Assembly (NCBI GenBank): GCA_021773795.1
Contig: JAJFJT010000031.1
Span: 1-32,186, forward strand
Direction of reading: 5' to 3'
Length of the DNA stretch: 32,186 nucleotides
Origin: Gammaproteobacteria bacterium
GTDB taxonomy: Bacteria; Pseudomonadota; Gammaproteobacteria; HK1
The position numbers were made by a program, and so were the translations under genes. Below the pieces are notes generated by a model. The model saw only the letters and a program-made list of their open reading frames with translations, did no database searches and was not told the origin of the DNA. Positions 18,435-26,971 of this stretch are shown here, piece after piece (within the stretch, counting starts at the first letter, position 1; the number at the start of each line of letters is the position of its first letter).

Positions 18435-19595
18435 TTAAAGACCGGCGGCGTCACGCAAGGCCTCGGCCTTATCAGTACGCTCCCAGGTAAAATCGGTGTC
18501 CTCACGGCCAAAGTGTCCGTAAGCAGCGGTTGCCGCATAGATCGGCCGCAGCAGATCCAGCATCTGTACGATGCCTCGGGGCTTGAGGTCAAAGTGCTCG
18601 TCGACCAGTTTGCCGATTTGCTCGTCAGAGATTTTCCCGGTACCAAAGGTCTCGATACAAACCGAAGTCGGCTCGGCCACGCCAATGGCGTAGGAAACCT
18701 GCACTTCACAGCGTTCTGCGAGACCCGCAGCGACGATATTTTTCGCCACATAACGGCAGGCGTAGGCTGCTGAACGATCCACCTTGGATGGGTCTTTGCC
18801 GGAAAAGGCACCGCCACCATGGCGAGCCAGGCCACCGTAGGTATCAACGATGATCTTGCGTCCGGTAAGCCCACAATCCCCCACCGGCCCGCCAGTAACG
18901 AAGCGCCCGGTTGGATTGATATGAATGCGGGTCTCTTTATCAAGCCACTCTTTCGGAAGCACCGGGTTGATGATCTCGTCCTGCACCGCCTCGTGAAGCT
19001 GCTTGTTGCTGATATCCGGGCTGTGCTGGGTGGAAAGTACCACGGCGGTAATGGCCTCAGGTTTCCCATCCACATAACGCATGGTGACCTGGCTTTTGGC
19101 ATCAGGGCGTAACCACGGCAAGGTGCCATTCTTGCGTAGTTCCGCCTGGCGCTGAACCAGACGGTGAGCGAAGGTAATGGGGGCCGGCATCAATACCTCG
19201 GTCTCATTGCTGGCATAACCGAACATCATGCCCTGGTCCCCGGCACCCTGCTCATGATCATCAGAGGCATCCACCCCCTGGGCTATATCGGCCGACTGCT
19301 TGCCGATGGCGGTAATGACCGCACAGCTCTCCCAATCAAAACCAATCGAGGGATCGTCATAGCCGATGATCTTTAGACGCTGACGTACCACCTCCTCAAG
19401 ATCCACCCACGCACTGGTGCTTACCTCACCGGCGAGCAACACCATGCCGGTCTTGACCAGAGTTTCACAGGCTACCCGTCCATCCTTGTCCAACTCCAGA
19501 ATGGCATCGAGTACCGCATCTGAAATCTGATCTGCCACCTTATCCGGATGGCCTTCCGATACCGATTCGGAAGTGAGCAATTGTTCCTGAGCCAT
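18435..19595 (-). CDS. metK: methionine adenosyltransferase (SAM synthetase)
   Basis: The 386-residue enzyme makes S-adenosylmethionine from methionine and ATP. Diagnostic motifs are GHPDK (15-19), [12 protein letters not shown] (117-128) and, near residue 255, [19 protein letters not shown], the phosphate-binding loop. Length is normal for bacteria. AGAGGT six bases before the ATG is a fair ribosome site. The leader is unusual: a MITE-like element ends only 24 bp upstream of the start, and beyond it lies the strongly folded segment at 19799-19990. Expression may therefore depend on that leader RNA or on a promoter within the element. Confidence 0.97.
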   Translation of the reverse strand: MAQEQLLTSESVSEGHPDKVADQISDAVLDAILELDKDGRVACETLVKTGMVLLAGEVSTSAWVDLEEVVRQRLKIIGYDDPSIGFDWESCAVITAIGKQSADIAQGVDASDDHEQGAGDQGMMFGYASNETEVLMPAPITFAHRLVQRQAELRKNGTLPWLRPDAKSQVTMRYVDGKPEAITAVVLSTQHSPDISNKQLHEAVQDEIINPVLPKEWLDKETRIHINPTGRFVTGGPVGDCGLTGRKIIVDTYGGLARHGGGAFSGKDPSKVDRSAAYACRYVAKNIVAAGLAERCEVQVSYAIGVAEPTSVCIETFGTGKISDEQIGKLVDEHFDLKPRGIVQMLDLLRPIYAATAAYGHFGREDTDFTWERTDKAEALRDAAGL

Positions 19596-19617
19596 AGTTA
19601 CCTCTATATATAGGGTT

Positions 19618-19785
19618 TAGGAGTCTGTCGGATTTAGGACTGTTCTACTGCGGAAAAGCCCTATTGGCCCTATTTTCCGGTCCTTTTCGTCTAATAGAGT
19701 GACTATTATCCTCAAACGACCACAAAATCTGTCTCAATGCGGCTTTCCCTCGCTACGGACGCTTAATAAGTCTGACAGACTCCTA
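19618..19785. mobile_element. MITE-like element, 164 bp with TA borders
   Basis: The left end starts GGAGTCTGTCGGATTTA at 19620; the right end, read in reverse complement from 19783, starts GGAGTCTGTCAGACTTA. The two ends agree at 15 of 17 positions. Both are flanked by TA (19618-19619 and 19784-19785), as expected for a target duplication of the IS630/Tc1-mariner kind. The inside is too short for a transposase and has no credible gene; it contains small inverted repeats such as CGGAAAA/TTTTCCG and AATAG-AGTGA-CTATT. It lies between metK and the folded region. A non-autonomous transposon is the simplest reading. A chance palindrome-bordered segment is less likely given the exact TA borders. 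Confidence 0.6.
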
Positions 19786-19798
19786 GCGAGCGGCACCA

Positions 19799-19990
19799 AA
19801 GCGCCTGAGAATCCAGGCCGTAGCATCGGCACATGAGCCGGAAAGTTTAACACGGCGCTTGCGGACACCTAGCCCGTATTTCTCACCAGATACACACGCC
19901 CTCACTTGTTAGCGAGAAATGCGGACTCCACAAAACCATCATTCAGAGAACGGCGCTCTAAATAGCGCCCCGGTTTGCGTATTCGTGGAG
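19799..19990 (-). promoter_or_regulatory. candidate structured leader RNA of metK-ahcY
   Basis: Several complementary segments nest in this gene-free stretch. On the minus strand, CUCCAC (19990-19985) pairs with GUGGAG (19931-19926), AAACC (19976-19972) with GGUUU (19937-19933), and GGCGCU with AGCGCC (19969-19964 and 19957-19952). Next comes an 11-bp hairpin between 19920-19910 (AUUUCUCGCUA) and 19888-19878 (UGGUGAGAAAU). Then AAGCGCC (19860-19854) pairs with GGCGCUU (19805-19799) around smaller stems. The 11-bp hairpin is complete only on the minus strand, where two positions are G-U pairs; on the plus strand these are A-C mismatches. That favours transcription toward metK. I do not recognise a SAM, SAH or other known riboswitch. 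The fold is visible by eye; the function is inference. Confidence 0.4.
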
Positions 19991-20287
19991 GCTGAGAGAA
20001 AATGGGCGTTTCGGGCAACGAAGATGGTGCAGTGCATCATGTGCGCTAGCTAAGCTGCCCGATACGGATAGAGCGACTTAACCCTTGTCATTTGGGTCCC
20101 GCTCGCTCCCATGCAGCAGGCGCAGCTCGCAATTACGCCCTGCCTGACACTGATTACGAACAGCCTTCGCCCGCCGAACGACGGCCCGGGTCTGCGCTCC
20201 ACCACGGTGCGCGACACCCGGCAAGCCGCTCAACAGTGGACACTGGTTTATTAAAGAAAGATCACCGCAATCGCCAGGAGAAATAAC
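19991..20287 (+). other. upstream region of tkt
   Basis: No convincing gene lies here. AGGAG at 20276-20280, seven bases before the ATG, is a good ribosome site for tkt. I found no clear pair of promoter boxes for tkt. Short open frames exist on both strands but have no ribosome sites or recognisable products. Confidence 0.5.
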
Positions 20288-22285
20288 ATGACTTCCCGCA
20301 GAGAACTTGCCAATGCCATCCGCGCCCTCAGCATGGATGCCGTCCAGAAAGCGAATTCCGGTCACCCCGGAGCGCCCATGGGCATGGCGGATATGGCTGA
20401 GGTCCTCTGGAATGATTTCCTCAATCACAATCCGGCCAATCCGGATTGGTATGACCGCGACCGATTCGTGCTGTCCAATGGTCACGGCTCCATGCTCATC
20501 TACTCGCTGCTGCACCTGAGCGGTTACGATCTCAGCATCGAGGATCTCAAGCAGTTCCGCCAGATGGGTTCCAAGACCCCGGGCCATCCCGAATATGGTT
20601 ATGCACCCGGTGTGGAAACCACCACTGGCCCACTGGGTCAGGGCATCACCAATGCAGTGGGCATGGCCATCGCTGAAAAGGCGCTGGCAGGCCAGTTCAA
20701 CCGCGACGGTCATAGCATCGTCGACCACAACACCTATGTCTTCCTGGGCGATGGCTGCCTGATGGAGGGCGTCTCCAGTGAAGCCTCTTCCCTGGCCGGC
20801 ACTCTGGGCCTGGGCAAATTGATTGCTCTCTATGACGCCAACAACATCACCATCGATGGCAGCATTGATGGCTGGTTCGATGAGGATGTGGGCAAGCGCT
20901 ATGAGGCTTATGGCTGGCACGTGATTTATGGCGTAGATGGTCATGACGCCGATTCCATCAAGGCCGCCGTTGCCCAAGCCAAGTCGGAGACCGACAAGCC
21001 GAGCCTGGTCATCTGCAAAACCACCATTGGCTTTGGTTCCCCGAACAAGGGCGGCAAATCTGCCTGTCACGGTTCCCCGCTGGGCGACGACGAGATCGCA
21101 CTGGTACGCAAGGAACTTGGTTGGGGGCACGCCCCCTTCGTAGTTCCGGATGAAGTCTATGCCGGCTGGGATGGCAAGGCCAAAGGCGCCGCAGCGGAGA
21201 AGGAATGGGACGGACGCTATGCTGCGTACAAGGCGGCCCACCCGGATCTGGCGGCGGAATTCGAGCGCCGCATGGAAGGCGAGATGCCGGCAAACTGGGA
21301 CGAGCTTTCCAACGGCTACATCAACGCCACCAATAAGGCAGCGGAAAATCTGGCCACCCGTCAGGCCTCGCAGAAATCTATCGCCGCCTTTGGCGAGATG
21401 CTGCCAGAGATGATGGGCGGTTGTGCTGATCTGGCCTGCTCGAACCTGGCCATGTACGACGGTTCCAAGCCCCTGTCCCGTGAAGTCAGCGATGGCAATT
21501 ACGTCCACTTCGGCGTGCGCGAGTTTGCTATGTCTGCGGCTATGAACGGCATTGCTCTGCACGGCGGCTTTACCCCTTACGGCGCAACCTTTCTGATGTT
21601 CTCGGAATATGCCCGTAATGCCCTGCGCATGGCGGCATTGATGAAAATTCGCTGCCTCTTTGTGTATACCCACGACTCCATCGGTCTGGGCGAGGATGGC
21701 CCCACCCATCAGGCGGTGGAACAAACAGCCACGCTGCGCATGATCCCCAATATGTCCGTGTGGCGCCCCTGTGACACGGTGGAATCTGCCGTTGCATGGA
21801 CCGCCGCCCTGGAACGCAAGGATGGCCCAAGCTGCATGATGTTCTCCCGTCAGGGTCTGCCGCATCAGGAGCGTAGCGCCGAGCAGATTGCTGCTATCCG
21901 CAAGGGTGGTTATGTGCTGGCTGATTGTGACGGCACCCCGGATGCAATCATCATTGCTACCGGTTCCGAAATCGGTATTGCACAGGATGCCGCCAAGGCA
22001 CTGACTGCCAAGGGTCGCAAGATACGCGTGGTTTCCATGCCCAACACCAATATCTTCGACCAGCAGGACGCCGCCTATCGTGAGTCCGTGCTACCCGCCG
22101 CCGTACGTGCCCGGGTCGCAGTGGAAGCAGGCGTAACCGTCGGCTGGCGCAAGTATGTCGGCCTTGATGGCCGTGTGGTGGGTATCGACACCTTTGGTGA
22201 GTCCGCACCGCCGGAAGAGCTGTTCAAGCACTTTGGCTTCACTGCGGAAAATGTCATCAGCAAGGTTGAAGAAACCCTCGGCTAG
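20288..22285 (+). CDS. tkt: transketolase
   Basis: The 665-residue thiamine diphosphate enzyme moves two-carbon units between sugar phosphates in the pentose phosphate pathway and the Calvin cycle. His 26, His 66 and His 100 are in the expected places. The thiamine diphosphate motif is GDGCLMEG (154-161) ending in NNITIDG, and the pyrimidine-domain signature is [18 protein letters not shown]. The length is normal. The start has a good ribosome site (AGGAG). gap and pgk follow on the same strand, as in many proteobacterial tkt-gap-pgk groups, but a hairpin after tkt could reduce read-through. A long open frame on the opposite strand is a codon-bias artefact. Confidence 0.97.
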   Translation: MTSRRELANAIRALSMDAVQKANSGHPGAPMGMADMAEVLWNDFLNHNPANPDWYDRDRFVLSNGHGSMLIYSLLHLSGYDLSIEDLKQFRQMGSKTPGHPEYGYAPGVETTTGPLGQGITNAVGMAIAEKALAGQFNRDGHSIVDHNTYVFLGDGCLMEGVSSEASSLAGTLGLGKLIALYDANNITIDGSIDGWFDEDVGKRYEAYGWHVIYGVDGHDADSIKAAVAQAKSETDKPSLVICKTTIGFGSPNKGGKSACHGSPLGDDEIALVRKELGWGHAPFVVPDEVYAGWDGKAKGAAAEKEWDGRYAAYKAAHPDLAAEFERRMEGEMPANWDELSNGYINATNKAAENLATRQASQKSIAAFGEMLPEMMGGCADLACSNLAMYDGSKPLSREVSDGNYVHFGVREFAMSAAMNGIALHGGFTPYGATFLMFSEYARNALRMAALMKIRCLFVYTHDSIGLGEDGPTHQAVEQTATLRMIPNMSVWRPCDTVESAVAWTAALERKDGPSCMMFSRQGLPHQERSAEQIAAIRKGGYVLADCDGTPDAIIIATGSEIGIAQDAAKALTAKGRKIRVVSMPNTNIFDQQDAAYRESVLPAAVRARVAVEAGVTVGWRKYVGLDGRVVGIDTFGESAPPEELFKHFGFTAENVISKVEETLG

Positions 22286-22314
22286 TCCTTCAATAATCGT
22301 AGTAGTTGCATAAG

Positions 22315-22338
22315 ACGGGGCGTGGAAACACGCCCCGT
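22315..22338 (+). terminator. perfect hairpin with GAAA loop after tkt
   Basis: ACGGGGCGTG (22315-22324) and CACGCCCCGT (22329-22338) form a flawless 10-bp stem closed by the stable GAAA tetraloop. No T-run follows, so it is not a classical terminator. It may protect the 3' end of tkt mRNA, mark a processing point, or act as a partial terminator before gap. Confidence 0.6.
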
Positions 22339-22382
22339 TGCGCGTACGGGCAATCAGGCCCATGTGTAAGGCTCAAAAATAT

Positions 22383-23399
22383 ATGACCATCAAAGTAGCA
22401 ATCAACGGATACGGACGCATTGGGCGCAAGATTTTACGTGCCCTCTATGAGACTAATCGTACCGATGAAATTCAGATCGTGGCGATTAACGATCTCGGGA
22501 GCCCCGAGACCAATGCCCACCTGACCCAGTACGATACTATCCACGGGCGCTTTCCGGGCGACGTCCATGCGGAAGAAGATGCCATCGTGGTTAATGGCGA
22601 TCACATCCATGTATTTTCCGAGCGTGATCCGGAGAATCTGCCGTGGGGCGAACTTGGGGTGGATGTGGTGCATGAGAGCACCGGCTTTTTCACCAATAAA
22701 GAAAAGGCCGGCGCCCACCTGAAAGCTGGGGCGAAGAAGGTCATTATTTCGGCGCCGGGCGATGCGGCCATGGATGCCACCATCGTCTTTGGGGTTAATC
22801 ATGAAACCCTGCGGGCCGAGCATACGGTTATTTCCAATGCATCCTGCACCACCAACTGCCTGGCACCCATCGCCAAGGTATTACACGACAAGATTGGCAT
22901 TGGGCATGGCCTGATGACCACCATCCACTCGGTGACCAACGATCAGGTTTTAACCGACGTCTTCCATGAGGACTTCCGCCGGGCCCGCTCGGCAGTGCAC
23001 TCAATGATTCCCACCACCACTGGCGCCGCCCGTGCGGTGGGCCTGGTGCTACCGGAACTCAACGGCAAGCTGGACGGCTTTGCGGTCCGGGTGCCGGTGA
23101 TTAATGTTTCCCTGGTTGATCTCACCCTGACCATGGAACGAGATACCACCAAGGAAGAGATCGACGCACTGATGAAAGAAGCATCGGAAACCGCGCCGCT
23201 TAAAGGGATCCTCGCTTACACCGAGAAGCCCCTGGTCTCCATTGACTACAATCACACGCCGCTTTCGGCTACCTATGATGCCTCCTTTACCAAGGTGCTG
23301 AATGGTCGTCTGGTGAAGCTCATCGCCTGGTACGACAACGAATGGGGCTTCTCCAATCGTATGCTCGATACCACCGTTGCGCTGATGAATGCAAAGTAG
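22383..23399 (+). CDS. gap: glyceraldehyde-3-phosphate dehydrogenase, type I
   Basis: The 338-residue enzyme interconverts glyceraldehyde 3-phosphate and 1,3-bisphosphoglycerate with NAD(P). It has the nucleotide-binding start [13 protein letters not shown] (residues 3-15), the catalytic motif SNASCTTNC with Cys 155, and the terminal [12 protein letters not shown]. The frame is open to 22338, but the ATG at 22383 gives the normal family start [11 protein letters not shown]; the ATG at 22362 is the alternative, and neither has a strong ribosome site. The residues after the first nucleotide strand are NDLG, and [10 protein letters not shown] replaces the usual TTVHAYTGDQ. These traits are shared with some erythrose-4-phosphate dehydrogenases (epd), so minor activity of that kind cannot be excluded. 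The place between tkt and pgk supports gap. Confidence 0.9.
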   Translation: MTIKVAINGYGRIGRKILRALYETNRTDEIQIVAINDLGSPETNAHLTQYDTIHGRFPGDVHAEEDAIVVNGDHIHVFSERDPENLPWGELGVDVVHESTGFFTNKEKAGAHLKAGAKKVIISAPGDAAMDATIVFGVNHETLRAEHTVISNASCTTNCLAPIAKVLHDKIGIGHGLMTTIHSVTNDQVLTDVFHEDFRRARSAVHSMIPTTTGAARAVGLVLPELNGKLDGFAVRVPVINVSLVDLTLTMERDTTKEEIDALMKEASETAPLKGILAYTEKPLVSIDYNHTPLSATYDASFTKVLNGRLVKLIAWYDNEWGFSNRMLDTTVALMNAK

Positions 23400-23459
23400 G
23401 GGAAGCTCTGATCTATTCGTGAACTTGTATCTTGCGCCCAGAATAAATCAGAGCTTCCC
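23400..23459. repeat. 60-bp palindromic element after gap
   Basis: The left end reads GGGAAGCTCTGATCTATTC from 23400; the right end, in reverse complement from 23459, reads GGGAAGCTCTGATTTATTC. That is 18 of 19 matches, with the outer 13 perfect. The centre is 22 nt. The element begins directly after the gap stop codon. No T-run follows, so it is not a standard terminator. It could be an internally deleted transposon end pair or a dispersed palindromic repeat. No direct target duplication is evident. Confidence 0.6.
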
Positions 23460-23498
23460 AAGCTGGTATCCGACCCGGGCTAAAAGCTTGGCCACATG

Positions 23499-23533
23499 AA
23501 GGGCGCCTTCCGCTGAGAGTGCGCCCTTTTTTT
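23499..23533 (+). terminator. rho-independent terminator between gap and pgk
   Basis: AAGGGCGC (23499-23506) and GCGCCCTT (23521-23528) form an 8-bp stem with a 14-nt loop, followed by a run of T through 23533. It should end the gap transcript, so pgk likely has its own promoter or depends on read-through. The sequence TATAAT begins at 23533, right at the end of the T-run, but I see no matching -35 box. Confidence 0.82.
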
Positions 23534-23560
23534 ATAATCAACGAGGAGCTTGTGGAGAGC

Positions 23561-24748
23561 ATGATGCAACCCCTTAAGATGACCGAAGTCGCATTGTCCG
23601 GAAAACGCGTGTTGATTCGAGAGGACTTGAACGTTCCCCTTAAAGACGGTGTGATCACCAGCGATACTCGTATCCGTGCTGCCATCCCCACCCTCCGGCT
23701 AGCGCTGGATGCCGGGGCAAAGGTCCTGATCATGGCCCATCTGGGGCGCCCCGAAGAAGGCGTAGAAGCCGCGCGTTTCTCTTTGGCACCGGTTGCCAAA
23801 CGCCTGGCGGAGCTGTTGGAATTCCCGGTGCCACTACTCACGAACTGGATTGAGGGTGATAACGGGGATTGGGGTGATATGGCGCTTTGTGAAAACGTCA
23901 GGTTCCTGAAGGGGGAAAAGGCCAATGGCGAAGCCCTTTCCCAACGCATGGCAGCGCTCTGTGACGTCTACATCATGGATGCCTTTGGATGCAGCCACCG
24001 CGCCCATGCCTCCACCCACGGGGTTGCGCGCTTCGCGCCCCAGGCCTGTGCCGGCTTATTGCTCAGCGATGAACTGGAGGCCCTGCACCGTGCGCTGGAC
24101 GAACCTGCACGACCGTTGATAGCCGTCGTAGGTGGAGCCAAGGTATCCAGCAAACTGGAAGGATTGAGCGCGCTCTCCTCGGTAGTAGACGGGCTGGTGG
24201 TGGGTGGCGGCATCGCCAACACCTTCCTCGCGGCCAAAGGCTATGCGGTAGGCAGATCTCTTATGGAGATAGACCTGCTCAAGGCCGCTAGTACGCTGAT
24301 GGAAAAATTGGAGCGGGAAGAACGAAGCTTCCCCTTGCCGGAGGACGTGGTGGTAGCAAAGGAATTCAGTGCCGAGGCCAATGCACAGATCAAAGCCGTT
24401 GACGAGGTAGCTGTAGATGAAATGATTCTGGATATCGGGCCTGCAAGCGCTAAACATCTGGCAGACCTGCTCGCGGAAGCGGGCACCATCGTATGGAACG
24501 GCCCCGTGGGTGCCTTCGAACTCGCTCCCTTCGCCAGTGGTTCCAAAACCATCGCCCAGGCCATAGCAAAAAGCCCGGCCTTTTCCGTAGCTGGAGGAGG
24601 GGATACCTTGGCGGCGATTGAAAAATTTGGTGTCACCGACGATATTTCCTACATATCTACCGGTGGCGGGGCCTTTCTTGAATTCCTAGAAGGTAAGGAG
24701 TTGCCAGCGGTTAGCATGCTCGAGCAGCGAGCCCAAGAGTTGAAATAA
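23561..24748 (+). CDS. pgk: phosphoglycerate kinase
   Basis: The 395-residue enzyme transfers phosphate between 1,3-bisphosphoglycerate and ADP. The N-terminal signature [16 protein letters not shown] and the substrate residues in MAHLGRP and [13 protein letters not shown] are present. The ATP side has [21 protein letters not shown] and the terminal [16 protein letters not shown] and [15 protein letters not shown]. The frame is open to 23519 through the terminator, which is not credible as coding. ATG 23561 follows GGAG by five bases, and the next codon is also ATG. The length is typical of bacteria. The gene converges with purC, with one base between the stop codons. Confidence 0.96.
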   Translation: MMQPLKMTEVALSGKRVLIREDLNVPLKDGVITSDTRIRAAIPTLRLALDAGAKVLIMAHLGRPEEGVEAARFSLAPVAKRLAELLEFPVPLLTNWIEGDNGDWGDMALCENVRFLKGEKANGEALSQRMAALCDVYIMDAFGCSHRAHASTHGVARFAPQACAGLLLSDELEALHRALDEPARPLIAVVGGAKVSSKLEGLSALSSVVDGLVVGGGIANTFLAAKGYAVGRSLMEIDLLKAASTLMEKLEREERSFPLPEDVVVAKEFSAEANAQIKAVDEVAVDEMILDIGPASAKHLADLLAEAGTIVWNGPVGAFELAPFASGSKTIAQAIAKSPAFSVAGGGDTLAAIEKFGVTDDISYISTGGGAFLEFLEGKELPAVSMLEQRAQELK

Positions 24749-24749
24749 A

Positions 24750-25646
24750 TCAGCTGGTGAGAATTGTCCGTGCCTGCTGGTAGCGTGCTGCGGTCTGGGC
24801 AATAACCTCTGCTGGCAGTTTGGGGCCGGGTGCCTGTTTATTCCAATCCAGGGTCTCCAGATAGTCCCGCACATACTGCTTGTCAAAACTTTTCGGGGAT
24901 GAGCCTGGCTGATATTCATCCTGCGGCCAAAAACGTGAGGAGTCCGGGGTCAGCACCTCGTCGATCAAGACCAGTTCATCATTTTCGTCCAGACCAAACT
25001 CAAACTTGGTATCGGCGATGATGATGCCCCGCTCCAAGGCAAAAGCTGCAGCAAACTCATAAATCTGAATACTTACGTCCCGCACCTGGCGTGCCATCTC
25101 CTTCCCGAGTAGCCTCTCGGCCTCAGAAAATGCAATATTCTCGTCGTGGCTGCCGCTGGCAGCCTTGGTAGAGGGGGTAAATAAAACTTTGGGTAGCCGC
25201 TCAGCCTCGTGCAAACCCACAGGTAATGCCACACCACATATTTTTCCGGTAGCCTGATAATCCTTCCAGCCAGAACCTGCAAGATAACCACGCACGATGG
25301 CCTCCACCGGCAAGGGCCGCAATTTACGGACCACCACGGCGCGATCAGCCAGCACACTCCGCTCAGAGGTATCGGGCAACACCTCCGCCAGCGTGCGCGA
25401 GGAAAGATGGTTAGGAAGAATATGTCCGATTTTTGAGAACCAGAAATTAGACACCGCAGTCAGCACTTCACCCTTGCCCGGAATGGGATCAGGCATCACC
25501 ACGTCGAAGGCCGAAAGTCGATCGCTGGCGACGATCAGCAGGTGGCTCTCATCCACTTCATAGATATCCCGAACCTTGCCTCTGGCGAGCAACGGCAAGC
25601 GATTCAGTCTGGTTTCGAAAATAGTGTTGGTGGATTTCTGTGTCAT
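24750..25646 (-). CDS. purC: SAICAR synthetase, long form
   Basis: The enzyme joins aspartate to CAIR with ATP in purine synthesis. The 298-residue product has [65 protein letters not shown] and [12 protein letters not shown], all family marks. It is about 60 residues longer than the E. coli type and near the yeast Ade1 size, a form also common in many bacteria. ATG 25646 is chosen; an in-frame TTG at 25676 would add ten residues without family support. Neither start has a clear ribosome site, and the start lies only 40 bp after the fba terminator, so the leader must be short or the promoter must overlap that terminator. Confidence 0.95.
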   Translation of the reverse strand: MTQKSTNTIFETRLNRLPLLARGKVRDIYEVDESHLLIVASDRLSAFDVVMPDPIPGKGEVLTAVSNFWFSKIGHILPNHLSSRTLAEVLPDTSERSVLADRAVVVRKLRPLPVEAIVRGYLAGSGWKDYQATGKICGVALPVGLHEAERLPKVLFTPSTKAASGSHDENIAFSEAERLLGKEMARQVRDVSIQIYEFAAAFALERGIIIADTKFEFGLDENDELVLIDEVLTPDSSRFWPQDEYQPGSSPKSFDKQYVRDYLETLDWNKQAPGPKLPAEVIAQTAARYQQARTILTS

Positions 25647-25685
25647 GGGAAAGCGATTCAATAGACGGGCACACAAGGCCCGGAA

Positions 25686-25723
25686 ATAAAAACGGCCCGG
25701 TGCCGTGAGGCTGCCGGGCCGTT
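25686..25723 (-). terminator. rho-independent terminator of fba
   Basis: On the minus strand, AACGGCCCGG (25723-25714) pairs with CCGGGCCGTT (25700-25691). This perfect 10-bp stem with a 13-nt loop is followed by TTTTT (25692-25688). It separates fba from purC. Confidence 0.88.
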
Positions 25724-25754
25724 AATTAAGGTAGCTAAGGACTACTCGCCGTCC

Positions 25755-26819
25755 CTACCGCACCTGCGGATCCAGCTCGCCGGACTCGTAGCGCGCTACC
25801 ATAGTCTCCAGATCAATGGTCTTAATCTTCGAGGCCTGGCCGACACAATTAAAGGCCTCATAACGGTCCAGGCAAATCTGCTTCATGGCCTCGGTGGAGG
25901 CGATGAGGAATTTACGGGGATCAAAGTTCGAAGGATTATCTATCAGGTGCTTGCGTACCGCACCGGTGGAGGCCATACGCAGGTCGGTATCAATGTTGAC
26001 CTTACGCACACCATTCCTGATGCCCTCGGCAATTTCCTCAACCGGAACGCCGTAGGCCTGGCCCATCTCACCACCATGGTCATTGATGATCTTCAGCCAT
26101 TCCTGCGGAACCGAGGAGGAACCATGCATCACCAGATGGGTGTTGGGAAGGCGCGCATGAATCTCCTTGACTCGCTTAATGGAGAGAATGTCTCCAGTGG
26201 GCGGGCGAGTAAATTTGTAGGCGCCATGTGAAGTACCGATGGCAATGGCGAGTGCGTCAACGCCGGTCTGCTTGACGAAATCTGCGGCCTCATCGGGGGA
26301 GGTCAGCAACTGCTCCATGGAGAGCTTGCCCTCGGCGCCAGAGCCATCTTCTTCGCCTGCCTCACCGGTTTCCAGGGAACCAAGACAACCCAACTCGCCC
26401 TCGACGGACACGCCACAGGCATGTGACATGGCGACTGTGGTCTTGGTGACATCGACGTTGTATTCATAGCTGGCTGGGGTTTTCATGTCTGCCTCCAGCG
26501 AGCCGTCCATCATCACAGAGGAGAAGCCAAGCTGAATGGAGCGCTGGCAAACCGCCGGGGAACCACCGTGGTCCTGATGAATCACGATGGGAAGATCGGG
26601 ATACTCCTGCAGGGCTCCATCAAACAGGTGGCGCAGAAAATGGGTGCCGGCGTAACCACGGGCACCCGCAGAGGCCTGCAAAATAACGGGGGCATTGGCC
26701 TTGGCCGCTGCCTGCATAATCGCCTGAACCTGCTCCAGGTTATTGACGTTGAAGGCTGGAACGCCGTAGCTGTTTTCCGCGGCATGATCCAGAAGCTGCC
26801 TCAGTGAAATTAACGCCAT
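25755..26819 (-). CDS. fba: fructose-bisphosphate aldolase, class II
   Basis: The 354-residue zinc aldolase makes or splits fructose 1,6-bisphosphate, and in Calvin-cycle organisms also sedoheptulose bisphosphate. The metal site residues lie in VIHQDHGGS (His 84 with Asp 83), VEGELG, GTSHGAY and VMHGSSS; the phosphate site is [13 protein letters not shown]. The acidic loop [18 protein letters not shown] is typical of the long CbbA-type class II aldolases. AGGAG about eight bases before the ATG is a good ribosome site. A hairpin lies between it and the ubiquinone operon upstream, so it probably has its own promoter in the 150 bp between; I see no certain boxes. Confidence 0.96.
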   Translation of the reverse strand: MALISLRQLLDHAAENSYGVPAFNVNNLEQVQAIMQAAAKANAPVILQASAGARGYAGTHFLRHLFDGALQEYPDLPIVIHQDHGGSPAVCQRSIQLGFSSVMMDGSLEADMKTPASYEYNVDVTKTTVAMSHACGVSVEGELGCLGSLETGEAGEEDGSGAEGKLSMEQLLTSPDEAADFVKQTGVDALAIAIGTSHGAYKFTRPPTGDILSIKRVKEIHARLPNTHLVMHGSSSVPQEWLKIINDHGGEMGQAYGVPVEEIAEGIRNGVRKVNIDTDLRMASTGAVRKHLIDNPSNFDPRKFLIASTEAMKQICLDRYEAFNCVGQASKIKTIDLETMVARYESGELDPQVR

Positions 26820-26949
26820 CTTTGTATCTCCTAAATTTACCCAAAATACCCGCTAAAACAGTCGCCCCAAGGCGCACTTTACAGGCTGAAAATAACACTC
26901 ACGCGACCAAATTTTGCCCGCCCAAGTCAAAGGGCAAATTATCGCCTAG

Positions 26950-26971
26950 AATTGCCCCCTTCCGCAAGGGG
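26950..26971 (-). terminator. short hairpin after the ubiI-like gene
   Basis: On the minus strand CCCCTT (26971-26966) pairs with AAGGGG (26961-26956) around a four-base loop, directly after the stop codon of the upstream gene. It is followed by CAATTCT, a poor T-tract, so this is a weak terminator at best. Confidence 0.5.

Noticed and set aside
19952-19969. GGCGCT/AGCGCC hairpin as a terminator
   Set aside because: No T-run follows on either strand; it fits better as an inner helix of the folded region.
19596-19990. SAH or SAM riboswitch of a known class before metK
   Set aside because: The conserved cores I know for these classes are absent; only unclassified helices are visible.
20111-20254. 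47-codon open frame upstream of tkt
   Set aside because: No ribosome site, no conserved feature, and a length expected by chance in GC-rich DNA.
20078-21865. 595-codon open frame antisense to tkt, extending 210 bp past its start
   Set aside because: It mirrors the codon bias of tkt, which has every expected motif; the translated product is rich in His, Gly and Arg with no recognisable domain, and no ribosome site was seen.
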